From assembly GCA_018397055.1 (NCBI GenBank), contig JAGTQS010000007.1, positions 1,309 through 32,899 on the forward strand: a stretch of DNA of 31,591 nt. The letters are read 5' to 3'. The stretch is from Candidatus Bathyarchaeota archaeon (GTDB lineage: Archaea > Thermoproteota > Bathyarchaeia > Bathyarchaeales > DTEX01). A program made the position numbers and the translations under genes. How positions within the stretch are numbered: position 1 is the first letter of the stretch; each line of letters opens with the position of its first letter. Positions 23,003 to 30,352 of this stretch are shown here, piece by piece. The notes beneath the pieces were generated by a model. It was given only the letters and a program-made list of their open reading frames with translations, was not told the DNA's origin and searched no databases.

Positions 23003-23674
23003 TTATGATTTCGAACTGGAAAAGATGAAATCTAGTATTCTCTCAGTGTCCACTAATGAATCAACTATAAGGTCAGGGTTTTCTTTTTCAAGCTCAACCT
23101 TTGAGTACGCTCCGGAAGGTATGGCGATGCACCTCATTTTTGCCATTCTCGCAGCGACAACGCCAAAAACCGAGTCTTCGATAACTAAACATTTTTCAGG
23201 TGGGCACCCTATTTTCGAAGCGCATGCAACGAAGACTTCTGGGTCAGGTTTTGGCTTCGACACGTCGTCTGCGGTTATGACGAAGTCAAAATAGCCTTCG
23301 AGCCCCCTTATTCTGAGCATCCTGTCAATGATGTACCTGTTGCTCATTGTTGCAAGAGCTAGTTTCAGTTTTGGGCGCAACGACTTAAGCAGCTCAACGG
23401 CGCCAGGAAACAGTTGGATTTGGTTAAGTATTTCTAACTGTATCTTTGCCTTTTTTTCCATAAGTTCGTCAATTGTTGTTTCGTTAAACAAAATGTTGTT
23501 TGACCTAAGAGCGTCTTTAAACATGTTTCGGGCGCCTATACCAATTCGTTTTACAAGAAACTCGTCACTTACCTTGCAGCCTATACCGCGAAGGACCTTC
23601 TGAAAAACTGAAACAACGGCAGGCAACGTGTCAGCTAAGGTTCCATCCCAATCAAAAATGACAAGTTCAAACAT
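23003..23674 (-). CDS. HAD-superfamily phosphatase (phosphoglycolate phosphatase-like)
   Basis: A 223-residue haloacid dehalogenase-family hydrolase. Motif I is FDWDGTLADT, motif II LALATMSNR, motif III the lysine of DDVSKPKPDPEVF, and motif IV CLVIEDSVFGVVAARM. The alpha-helical cap after motif I is of the Gph/beta-phosphoglucomutase type, so the substrate is likely a small phospho-sugar or phosphoglycolate; sequence alone cannot choose. ATG 23674 was preferred over GTG 23677 because GGTGA lies 6 nt before it. It starts 22 bp after the radB stop and ends 3 bp before the DUF5131 gene. Confidence 0.88.
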   Translation of the reverse strand: MFELVIFDWDGTLADTLPAVVSVFQKVLRGIGCKVSDEFLVKRIGIGARNMFKDALRSNNILFNETTIDELMEKKAKIQLEILNQIQLFPGAVELLKSLRPKLKLALATMSNRYIIDRMLRIRGLEGYFDFVITADDVSKPKPDPEVFVACASKIGCPPEKCLVIEDSVFGVVAARMAKMRCIAIPSGAYSKVELEKENPDLIVDSLVDTERILDFIFSSSKS

Positions 23675-23696
23675 CACTTTTCACCGCATTGTCCAC

Positions 23697-24398
23697 TTAG
23701 GATATTGGCTGGTAATCACGTAAGCCATCTTCTCTAATGACCAAGTAAAAGTTTATTTTGGTTTCTCTGCCTCTTATTTTTTCAACAGATGTCTTTACGA
23801 GATTTTTTGTTCCAACCCGAGATAATTCTATAATAGAGTTGCACCAAAACTTTAGAACCCTTGTTGCCACGGGGGCGGTATCGGTTTCAGGTAGCACGCT
23901 TCTCACTTGACTTACGAGCAGAATTGACAAATTAAGTCTTTTAGCCATTTCCACCAAAACCGCCACCTGTCTGTTCAATTCACGGTTAAGGTTGAACGTT
24001 TCCTTTTTGTACATTAATTCCAAACGGTAAAGTGAAGTAATTGTGTCGACCACAATTAAACCAAACCTTTTATTTACAAACCTTTCCAAATCATCAAAAA
24101 GGGTAACTTGCTCTGCAAAGGTTGTTGGTTTACTGATAATGATGAAGTCAGAAACGTTTTCAAAGTCTTGAGAGGCAATCTGAAAAAGCCTTTCTGGCAA
24201 AAAGGTCCCGTCAGAATCAATATAAAGTGTTTTAAGGCCTAATCGTGCACAATTCACTGCGCACTGGATAGCCAAAGTAGACTTGCCAGTTTCCGCTGGC
24301 CCATACAGAAGGCATACTTCTGCTGGCGGTAATCCGCCGTCTAATGTTTGGTCAAGCAGACTGCTTCCTGTCGGTATCCAACGTCTCAAGACATTCAC
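23697..24398 (-). CDS. radB: RadB recombinase paralogue
   Basis: RecA/RadA-like ATPase without the N-terminal helix-hairpin-helix domain, thought to assist RadA in homologous recombination. Walker A is GPAETGKST with GGLPPAEVCLLY before it, Walker B is FGLIVVDTITSLYRLE, and ILLVSQVRSVLPETD corresponds to the DNA-binding L2 region. RKxETFNLNRELNRQV-like spacing fits RadB rather than RadA. The frame is open back to an ATG at 24446, but a TATA-like TTTATATTC at 24426-24434 lies inside that stretch. The GTG at 24398 (VNVLRRWIPTG) is a better, leaderless start and gives 233 residues. It heads a possible operon with the HAD and DUF5131 genes. Confidence 0.9.
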   Translation of the reverse strand: MNVLRRWIPTGSSLLDQTLDGGLPPAEVCLLYGPAETGKSTLAIQCAVNCARLGLKTLYIDSDGTFLPERLFQIASQDFENVSDFIIISKPTTFAEQVTLFDDLERFVNKRFGLIVVDTITSLYRLELMYKKETFNLNRELNRQVAVLVEMAKRLNLSILLVSQVRSVLPETDTAPVATRVLKFWCNSIIELSRVGTKNLVKTSVEKIRGRETKINFYLVIREDGLRDYQPIS

Positions 24399-24425
24399 TA
24401 CACTAAGAGAAAAAAGCGTGCAACG

Positions 24426-24434
24426 TTTATATTC
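24426..24434 (-). promoter_or_regulatory. TATA-like box for radB
   Basis: Minus-strand GAATATAAA, about 28-36 bp upstream of the GTG at 24398 and inside the longer open frame. It argues that the upstream ATG at 24446 is not used. Confidence 0.45.
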
Positions 24435-24596
24435 TATTCGAAACAAGCTTAAAGAAGAGACGTCCGTTGTTTATCTAAACAGTACATATCTTTAACTATT
24501 AAGTTTCGCCGCAGTTTTGTGATTGTTCCGTGTGTGTTGAGAAATTTTTTCTTTATATAGGCTCTGTGGAGTCAATGTGGAACTGTGGATTTGTTT

Positions 24597-25454
24597 TTAT
24601 GTTGTTGCGGCTTTGGTTTCTTCTTCTATGTATGTTCGAAGCCTGTTTGTGAGTTCTCGGAAGTCTACTTGGTGTGCGTCGAATTCTGGGCCGTCCACGC
24701 ATGCGAACTTGGTTTCTCCGCCAACTGAAACTCGGCATCCTCCGCACATTCCTGTTCCGTCAACCATGATTGGGTTCAAGCTGACAACGGTCTTAATGTT
24801 GTAGGGGCGGGTTACCTCGGCTACTGCGCGCATCATAGGCACAGGGCCTGCGGCCATAACAAGGTCGAATTTTCTGCCTTTTTCTAACAGGTTCTTTAAG
24901 ACATCGGCGGTGAAGCCCTTGAACCCCTTTGAACCATCGTCGGTTGAGACGTGCAGATCATCGCTTATTCTTCGCAGCTCGTCTTCCAAAAGCAGCAAAC
25001 TAGCGTTTCGGGCTCCGAGAATTGTTACCACACGGTTTCCAGCTGTCTTCAACGCGCGGACCCATGGGTAAATCAGCGCGGTTCCCACGCCGCCGCCTAC
25101 AACCGCTACCTCGCCGAATTTTTCAGCCTCAGTTGGGTTGCCAAGAGGCCCAACAATGTCCTCGACATAGTCGCCGACTTCTAGGCTTCCAAGCTTCCGA
25201 GTTGAGGCGCCGACCTCCTGAAAAATGAGCACTATGCTGCATTCCTCAGGGTTCCAGTCTACAAGCGTAAGAGGAAACCTTTCGCCACGTTCATCTATCC
25301 TGAGAATTACAAATTGTCCAGCGTGGGCCTTCCTAGCTATTAGAGGCGCCGAAACCACTATCCGCTTGATTCCAGGCGCCAATGCGTCTTTTCTCAAAAT
25401 TCTGAATTTTTGCGCCATGAAAGAGTCCTCGAAATCGCCGTACGTGGATTGCAC
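24597..25454 (-). CDS. NfnA/SudB/PyrK-type FAD-NAD(P)-[2Fe-2S] reductase subunit
   Basis: Ferredoxin-NADP reductase-like electron-transfer protein of 285 residues, as found in the sulfide dehydrogenase/NfnAB small subunit or as PyrK of dihydroorotate dehydrogenase B. FAD is bound through ERFPLTLVDWN, NAD(P) through VAVVGGGVGTALIYPWVRAL, and a [2Fe-2S] cluster by DGTGMCGGCRVSVGG and the later FACVDGPEFDAHQVDF. The C-terminal segment matches the NfnA/SudB form better than PyrK. Its usual partner (NfnB/GltD-like flavoprotein) is not in the window. The start is GTG 25454, about 22 bp after a TATA-like box, so leaderless; ATG 25418 is an alternative. Its promoter and first 81 codons are duplicated upstream. 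Confidence 0.9.
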   Translation of the reverse strand: MQSTYGDFEDSFMAQKFRILRKDALAPGIKRIVVSAPLIARKAHAGQFVILRIDERGERFPLTLVDWNPEECSIVLIFQEVGASTRKLGSLEVGDYVEDIVGPLGNPTEAEKFGEVAVVGGGVGTALIYPWVRALKTAGNRVVTILGARNASLLLLEDELRRISDDLHVSTDDGSKGFKGFTADVLKNLLEKGRKFDLVMAAGPVPMMRAVAEVTRPYNIKTVVSLNPIMVDGTGMCGGCRVSVGGETKFACVDGPEFDAHQVDFRELTNRLRTYIEEETKAATT

Positions 25455-25516
25455 ATTATGGAAAACATCAACATATAAACCTTATGAGAATGGTTTAATC
25501 CCCTTCTACTTAGCAC
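25212..25516. repeat. 305-bp direct repeat, copy 1 (5' end of the nfnA-like gene)
   Basis: Read by eye, it is identical along its whole length to 25529-25833. It covers codons 1-81 of the nfnA-like gene, its TATA box and 36 bp further upstream. The two copies are 12 bp apart (spacer CCTACTCATCTA), so the period is 317 bp. Confidence 0.95.
25472..25480 (-). promoter_or_regulatory. TATA-like box for the nfnA-like gene
   Basis: Minus-strand GTTTATATG, about 18-26 bp before the GTG start at 25454. It is present a second time at 25789-25797 in the other repeat copy. Confidence 0.5.
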
Positions 25517-25525
25517 CCTACTCAT

Positions 25526-25771
25526 CTAGACCTCCTGAAAAATGAGCACTATGCTGCATTCCTCAGGGTTCCAGTCTACAAGCGTAAGAGGAAACCTTTC
25601 GCCACGTTCATCTATCCTGAGAATTACAAATTGTCCAGCGTGGGCCTTCCTAGCTATTAGAGGCGCCGAAACCACTATCCGCTTGATTCCAGGCGCCAAT
25701 GCGTCTTTTCTCAAAATTCTGAATTTTTGCGCCATGAAAGAGTCCTCGAAATCGCCGTACGTGGATTGCAC
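25526..25771 (-). pseudogene. Truncated duplicate of the nfnA-like gene
   Basis: An 81-codon fragment identical to the N-terminus of the neighbouring nfnA-like protein. It keeps the FAD-binding ERFPLTLVDWN but stops at a TAG in the 12-bp spacer, right after LIFQEV. It lacks the rest of the FAD domain, the NAD(P) domain and the iron-sulphur motif, so it cannot be a working reductase. It keeps its own TATA-like box at 25789-25797 and may be transcribed and translated into a short peptide. Complete identity to the parent implies a very recent event or an assembly artefact. Confidence 0.85.
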
Positions 25772-25833
25772 ATTATGGAAAACATCAACATATAAACCTT
25801 ATGAGAATGGTTTAATCCCCTTCTACTTAGCAC
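25529..25833. repeat. 305-bp direct repeat, copy 2
   Basis: Exact second copy of 25212-25516. The sequence beyond it (from 25834) is unrelated to the spacer, so the copy ends cleanly at ...TTAGCAC. Confidence 0.95.
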
Positions 25834-25881
25834 GTCAGCCATAGTTGAAATTTTGTTTTATGTTGTTCTGATTTCTTCTAC

Positions 25882-26666
25882 TCAGACTCCTCTCATCTTT
25901 CTGAGTAAAACCACATTTAGCAACATGAAAACAGTCTACCATGCGACGAGAGAATAAATAGCTAAGCTTACGTTCACAAGGTTCTGTCCGCCCTGTATCA
26001 GAAAGTTTCCAGTAGGCGGGCTTGCCCTGAGAAATAATAGTATCAAACTGACATTATAGAGTTGAAAGGCGAAAAATATGCGGCATTTCCAAAGTCTATC
26101 AAAAGCGATGCATACGCGGTGAAGGCAAGTATCAGCGGAAGAAAAGAAATGAAGGACGCGGATTTAGGTGCCCTAAGAATTACGACTGAAAAGTTAAGGA
26201 AAAGAGCCAATGCATAGATGAGTAGGGTGCTAAGTAATATGCTAATGAAAAGGCCAACCGCATTAACCGGCATAACGACAAATCCGAATCTTGCGAAGAA
26301 AACGCCTGTTACAGAGATGAACATCACAGCAGATATTGCCAACAGAGTGATGAGTGAAGATGCGAGGTTTTCTAACAGAAAGCGTGACGGAGAAAGTTTA
26401 GTGTATTTGGTGACGTAACGTATTGATTTCGACGAGTACAAAAGTGACGGGGCTATTTTTACAGACGCACCTGAAAGAGAAAGCATCAACAGATTTCCAT
26501 AAGCCGTGGCGGTGTATATTCTCACAGCCTCTTCCACCTGCAATATATAATTTCCAAAAACGTATGCCCACATAAAAACCCAAAATTCAATAAAAAGAAT
26601 CGACCAGAAGAGTATGTATGGATTAGTCAAGAGCAATTTAGTATTCATCCAAAAATACTTAGTCAA
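25882..26666 (-). pseudogene. ABC-2-type permease, broken by a frameshift and an in-frame stop
   Basis: Membrane subunit of the ABC transporter whose ATPase lies 3 bp upstream. The first part (26666-26043, 207 codons) has about five hydrophobic segments and ends abruptly at FNSIMSV. The next frame continues as a clear membrane protein: from the T-run at 26072-26076 (minus strand) it reads FAFQLYNVSLILLFLRASP, then NLVNVSLAIYSLVAW, a TAG at 25936-25938, and TVFMLLNVVLLRKMRGV with a TGA at 25882-25884. Adding one T to the run restores one frame apart from the TAG, which probably replaced a tryptophan or glutamine codon. The restored length would be about 260 residues. The product from the first stop may be non-functional. 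Sequencing error is possible for the T-run but less so for both lesions. Confidence 0.75.
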
Positions 26667-26669
26667 CTG

Positions 26670-27467
26670 TCATCCCCCCGCAAGCTCATATATCCTATCA
26701 AGATTCTCAAGACTTGTAAGTAAGGTCCCTCTGCCCTCTCCGCGAACAAGGCTTACCATCTTACCTAAAACCTTCAGTCGCAATAACGCATCAGGCTCAT
26801 CAGCCATGAATATTTCAGCATTTAAAAGTTCCTTAACTAGCAGCGGGCCGTAGAGGACGCCTTCAAACATGAAAAACGCTATCCAGTTTTGATGGTTCTT
26901 CAACAACCAGGTCTCATGCGTATTTGCGAGGACCACGCCACTGTATTGATTCAGGTGCTTCACCATCCTCCCCTTCTTCGCAGGATCAAGATCCTCAAAA
27001 GGCTCATCAAACAGAACATGCCTAGCTTTCATGGCGAGTGCAAGTGCAGTGCAGACGATTTTTGTTTGCCCTAAAGAGAGCTCGCTAAGCTTTCTTTTTT
27101 TGAGAAAACCCAAATCAATGCCAAAATCCTTGATCATCTCAAAGGCAAGTTCAGAATCGCCATCCGACAGGTCTGTGTAAAGCTTGACAAGGTCGAAAAC
27201 GTTGGACCCGAGAAGCGTATAGACTTCTTGAAAATTTACGGAGAGCACTCCTTTAGTAGCATATAAGTCTTCAACAGGTCTTCCGTCTATCAAAATCTTT
27301 CCAGAAGTAATATTAGTCAGAGCACAGATTGCCCTGAAGAAAGTAGTTTTGCCCGATCCGTTTGGACCTAGAATGAGAGCCTTGCCCTTGAAGTTTCCGT
27401 TCACTCCTTTCAGAACAGGTTCTTGCCGCCACCTATAAGTAACATATAGGTCTTGACTTAAGATCAT
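26670..27467 (-). CDS. ABC transporter ATPase
   Basis: ATPase subunit of about 265 residues. Walker A is LGPNGSGKTT, the Q-loop region is VNFQEVYTLLG, the signature is the variant LSLGQTKIVCTALALAM, Walker B is ARHVLFDEPFEDLDP, and the H-loop is NTHETW. LSLGQ replaces the standard LSGGQ, which is common in ABC-2 ATPases. About 75 residues follow the H-loop, including a predicted regulatory tail rich in leucine and arginine. The start is ATG 27467 (MILSQDLYVTYRW); TTG 27491 would add eight residues. The stop is 3 bp before the permease ATG, so the two are a translation-coupled pair. The ATPase has no obvious lesion although its permease is broken. The substrate is unknown. Confidence 0.88.
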   Translation of the reverse strand: MILSQDLYVTYRWRQEPVLKGVNGNFKGKALILGPNGSGKTTFFRAICALTNITSGKILIDGRPVEDLYATKGVLSVNFQEVYTLLGSNVFDLVKLYTDLSDGDSELAFEMIKDFGIDLGFLKKRKLSELSLGQTKIVCTALALAMKARHVLFDEPFEDLDPAKKGRMVKHLNQYSGVVLANTHETWLLKNHQNWIAFFMFEGVLYGPLLVKELLNAEIFMADEPDALLRLKVLGKMVSLVRGEGRGTLLTSLENLDRIYELAGG

Positions 27468-27491
27468 GCTGAACCACTTTCTGGTATGCAA

Positions 27492-27837
27492 AGAGTTGGT
27501 ATATGATAGTTTAGGCTAACAAGTAAATGTAAATGTGGATATCATGGAAAAGGAAGGTTCCAAAATTTAAACTCATATCTTAACTAACATTCCCACAATT
27601 TTCAATGAACCCGCACATTCTGGCAATACACTTTTCCGTCAGTCGCTGTTAAAAGAAAAATAAATTTAGAGAATGCTGGAAATAGAAAAAAGAAGGGTTT
27701 GTAAGAGATTTTGCCGTAACTTCTTGGTGGTTATGCGACCATGCCTCAACATTGCTGGAGGAAAGGATACCTTGGACAGCAAAAGGCTTAAAGTCATCGC
27801 CTTGTTCTTAACCTTACAATAAATGAAGGCGTGAATC
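27492..27837. other. Intergenic region, nothing recognised
   Basis: About 346 bp between the divergent ABC ATPase and thioredoxin genes. Open frames here are short, and the long minus-strand frame is only the antisense of the thioredoxin gene. No RNA gene, repeat or clear operator was seen. GAAGGCGTGA just before 27838 may be the thioredoxin ribosome-binding site. Confidence 0.5.
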
Positions 27838-28245
27838 ATGAGCGAAGATAAGGAGCTTGAGGAGCTGAAACGAAGAAAGCTCGAAGAACTGCTACGTATG
27901 AAACAGCAGGAACCATCTGCCTCTGCAGCAACCGTTGTTGAGGTGACTGACCAAACCTTCGCGGAGTTAACAAGCCAAAGGTGCTTGGTTGTTGTGGACT
28001 GCTGGGCGCCGTGGTGTGCACCGTGCCGCATGATGGAACCCATAATTGAGGACCTAGCCAAAGACTACGCGGAAAGAATAGTCTTCGGCAAACTAAACGT
28101 GGATGAAAACATCGAGGTTCCCACGAAATACAAAATAATGAGCATACCCACAATATTGGTTTTCAAAAACGGCGAGCTCGTAGACAGAATCGTTGGTGGA
28201 ATGGCGAGAAAGATCCTGGAACAGAGAATAACGAGGCACCTTTAG
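27838..28245 (+). CDS. trx: Thioredoxin with charged N-terminal helix
   Basis: Cytoplasmic thiol-disulphide oxidoreductase of 135 residues. The active site is CWAPWCAPCRMMEP (W-C-A-P-C, one residue different from the usual WCGPC), the cis-proline segment is IMSIPTILVFKNGE, and GGMARKILE closes the fold. The standard thioredoxin domain starts at about residue 35. Before it lies a highly charged helix, ELEELKRRKLEELLRMKQQ, that resembles the N-terminal helix of archaeal PDCD5-like DNA-binding proteins. It could be an RNA/DNA or protein contact; this is a resemblance only. The gene is convergent with ksgA and overlaps it by 4 bp at the stop codons. Confidence 0.92.
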   Translation: MSEDKELEELKRRKLEELLRMKQQEPSASAATVVEVTDQTFAELTSQRCLVVVDCWAPWCAPCRMMEPIIEDLAKDYAERIVFGKLNVDENIEVPTKYKIMSIPTILVFKNGELVDRIVGGMARKILEQRITRHL

Positions 28246-29087
28246 CCCTTCCGTCTCTGCCTCTGCCTCAACACCTTCAAAGCCTCGTTCGCCAACAAAC
28301 CAATTTCTTCAGGAGCCAGCTCCCTCGGCCTCCTGTCACAGAAAGGCAAAGCGTCCGCCATTTCAACAGCCTCGGTTTTTGGAATTCCAAGCCTACTTAG
28401 AAGCGGCGACAAGGCGTTCCTCACCTTCCTGTTTTTCTGCGAAAAAACCGCTTTGACAAGCTCGTCAAAAAAGCCTTGGTTGTCAACCTTGAAAGGAGGC
28501 TTCTTAGGCCTTAAACGGACAATTCTCGAATCCACCTCAGGCATAGGCCAGAAGCACTCTTTAGGTATGAGGTCTAAAAGCTCAACTTCAGCGTGGCAGT
28601 ACACGGAAACCGTTAGCCTTCCATAGTCTCTTGACCCAACAGGTGCAGCTAAACGTTGAGCGAACTCTTCCTGAAACGCGAGGACAGAGAGCTCGAAGCC
28701 TTTTTCGAGAAGCCAAAAAAGCAGAGGCGACGAGATAGAGTAAGGAGGCGTGGAAACAACTTTGTTGAAACCTCGAACATCAATTTTCAAGATGTCTCCT
28801 TCAACTAGACTAACGTTCGCAAAGTCCTTCAGCCTGTTTCTCAAAATCTGCGTCAACCTCGGGTCAACCTCGACGGCGACGACCTTGCCGGCTATTTCAG
28901 CAAGACGCTCGGTGAGAAAGCCAAGCCCAGCCCCAATCTCTAGAACCACATCTTCTTGGCATAAAGAGGCGCAGGCAACCATTTTATGCAACGATTCTTT
29001 GTCCACGAGAAAACTTTGACCTAAACGTTTCTTTGGGATAATGCCGTGTTCCCGCAGGTTTCTCTTAGCTTCTTCTCTTAGGCTCAT
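28242..29087 (-). CDS. ksgA: 16S rRNA dimethyladenosine transferase
   Basis: SAM-dependent methyltransferase (KsgA/RsmA/Dim1) that dimethylates two adjacent adenosines in the 3' terminal helix of 16S rRNA, a late small-subunit maturation step. LGQSFLVDKESLHKMV is the family N-terminus. The SAM motifs follow in order: VVLEIGAGLGFLTERL, VVAVEVDPRL, SLVEGDILKID and VVSTPPYSISSPLLFWLL, where STPPY replaces the usual NLPY/NIPY. AFQEEFAQRL and the C-terminal helical domain (PMPEVDSRIVRL) are present. The 281-residue length is standard. It follows the DUF655 gene by 92 bp on the same strand, an order often seen in archaea. Confidence 0.95.
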   Translation of the reverse strand: MSLREEAKRNLREHGIIPKKRLGQSFLVDKESLHKMVACASLCQEDVVLEIGAGLGFLTERLAEIAGKVVAVEVDPRLTQILRNRLKDFANVSLVEGDILKIDVRGFNKVVSTPPYSISSPLLFWLLEKGFELSVLAFQEEFAQRLAAPVGSRDYGRLTVSVYCHAEVELLDLIPKECFWPMPEVDSRIVRLRPKKPPFKVDNQGFFDELVKAVFSQKNRKVRNALSPLLSRLGIPKTEAVEMADALPFCDRRPRELAPEEIGLLANEALKVLRQRQRRKG

Positions 29088-29179
29088 GGTTTGTCAACGG
29101 CCAACATGGTCTTCATAACAAAATTCCAACGGCAACTATTATGCCAAAAGATGATGATATAACTGTAAAGAGGCTTAAT

Positions 29180-29752
29180 CTAGGAGGCTCTGGTGAACAA
29201 CCTGTATTTAGTGTCGCTTGAAAGCTCTTCTATGACCCTTTTAACAATAAGCTTGGAGGGGCTGGGAATGTTAATCCGCTTCTGCAAGTCCTCGAAGCTT
29301 TCAAAAGGCTTCCTTTCCCTAGCGTTCAGAATGTCCCACATGTACTTTTTCCCAATTCCAGGAATAAGCTCCAAAGCGTGCATCCGAGGCGTAATCGGCT
29401 GAGAAGTGTTAAAGAAGTTCACAAACCATTTTTCACGTTCCAGAACAATCCTTTCAATAGCTGGCTCAAGCTCCATCCTAGCGTTTGTAGTTAACTCTTC
29501 GTACCCAACTCGACCCAGAATATACGTTATTTCGTGACGGGATTCTTTGCCCACGTAAACTTTGTCCAAAGGCTTAAGCACAACCCCCGACCTAACGTTT
29601 GCCTCAAGCAAGGTAAAATAGCTGGTTCCGATAATTTGGACCACTGCTCCAGCCCGAAACTTTCCCTTCGTTCCAGGCTTGCCGAACGGCAAATAGTCAA
29701 GAACATACGCGTTTTCCTCGTACAGCTGCCGAATCTCCTTTTCTTCCGTCAA
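29180..29752 (-). CDS. DUF655 family protein
   Basis: A 190-residue archaeal protein of the DUF655 family, a putative RNA- or DNA-binding protein with an OB-like N-terminal part (YVLDYLPFGKPGTKGKFRAG and VVQIIGTSYFTLLEA) and a C-terminal helix-hairpin-helix (HALELIPGIGKKYMWDIL). The molecular role is not established. Its constant place among L21e, Rpo4 and KsgA in archaeal genomes points to ribosome assembly or RNA metabolism. The gene is about 250 bp from the rpo4 stop, a longer gap than within the Pus10-L21e-Rpo4 part, so it may have its own promoter. Confidence 0.9.
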   Translation of the reverse strand: MTEEKEIRQLYEENAYVLDYLPFGKPGTKGKFRAGAVVQIIGTSYFTLLEANVRSGVVLKPLDKVYVGKESRHEITYILGRVGYEELTTNARMELEPAIERIVLEREKWFVNFFNTSQPITPRMHALELIPGIGKKYMWDILNARERKPFESFEDLQKRINIPSPSKLIVKRVIEELSSDTKYRLFTRAS

Positions 29753-30004
29753 CTCTCACCTTTCCCCTTTTCATTTTTTGGTCATTTTGAACAGAACTAT
29801 TATGGGAGCCAAGGTCTAAGGCATGCTATGTGGCTTCAAACCTTTTATGCTGAGTTAAGAAAACAGAGCACTCAGTAACTAGGCGTTCTTCAGCAGACGA
29901 TGACGATAAGTCAACATCGAAAAAACGTTCCAAACTCATACCTAGACCTCACCAAGCAACCAATAAGATACGTCTAAAGGGCTAATAACCTTTTTCTTCA
30001 CCCT

Positions 30005-30352
30005 TTAGGCCTGTTCCTTTTTCCTATACTTGTCTAAAAGGCTTAAGATTGTCTCAAGCTTAGATGTTTCCACAATTTTCCGTCCGCCAGCGAGAAAAAC
30101 CCGCAATTCTTCCGTGGTCTTAGGCATACAGTTAATAATCTGAACCGCCTCGTCCTCATCAAGCAAACCAGTTTCCTTTAACTCAACGAAAAGCTTCTCA
30201 GCTGAGGCAACGTCAATTTTGGAAAACTTTGAAGCGTAATCCAAAGACCTACGTTGAAACTGGTCAAGGTTCTCCTCTCCTAAGGATTCAAGAATCGCCT
30301 TAACCTGAGGAACCGTAACTGGCTGTTTCTTAACCACTCTTTTACTGGACAT
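30005..30352 (-). CDS. rpo4: RNA polymerase subunit Rpo4 (RpoF)
   Basis: Archaeal homologue of Rpb4, which with Rpo7 forms the stalk of RNA polymerase and helps open complex formation and elongation. The 115 residues show the Rpb4/RpoF fold: PVTVPQVKAILESLGE, QRRSLDYASKFSKID, a leucine-rich middle, then IINCMPKTTEELRVFLAG, the family's most conserved segment, and IVETSKLETILSLLDKYRK. The ATG lies inside the end of the L21e gene: the two overlap by 11 bp, implying translational coupling. Rpo7 is elsewhere, as usual. Confidence 0.94.
   Translation of the reverse strand: MSSKRVVKKQPVTVPQVKAILESLGEENLDQFQRRSLDYASKFSKIDVASAEKLFVELKETGLLDEDEAVQIINCMPKTTEELRVFLAGGRKIVETSKLETILSLLDKYRKKEQA

Noticed and set aside
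25212..25833. Two-copy repeat as a CRISPR-like or integron-like array
   Set aside because: There are only two long copies containing coding sequence and a promoter, with no short palindromic repeats or att-like sites.
25834..26042. Possible insertion-sequence remnant between the repeat and the permease frame
   Set aside because: Most of the stretch (25882-26042) translates as the continuation of the permease in another frame; no transposase-like sequence or inverted ends are seen.
27666..28061. 131-residue minus-strand open frame over the thioredoxin gene
   Set aside because: It is the antisense of a clear thioredoxin, with a low-complexity, serine-rich translation and no homology pattern.
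29148..29156. ATGATGA-like C box near the DUF655-ksgA gap
   Set aside because: No CTGA D box lies within the expected distance, so a C/D guide RNA is not supported.
29753..30004. 252-bp gap between DUF655 and rpo4 as a possible tRNA or C/D-box RNA gene
   Set aside because: No cloverleaf pattern, and no paired C and D boxes at workable spacing could be found by eye.
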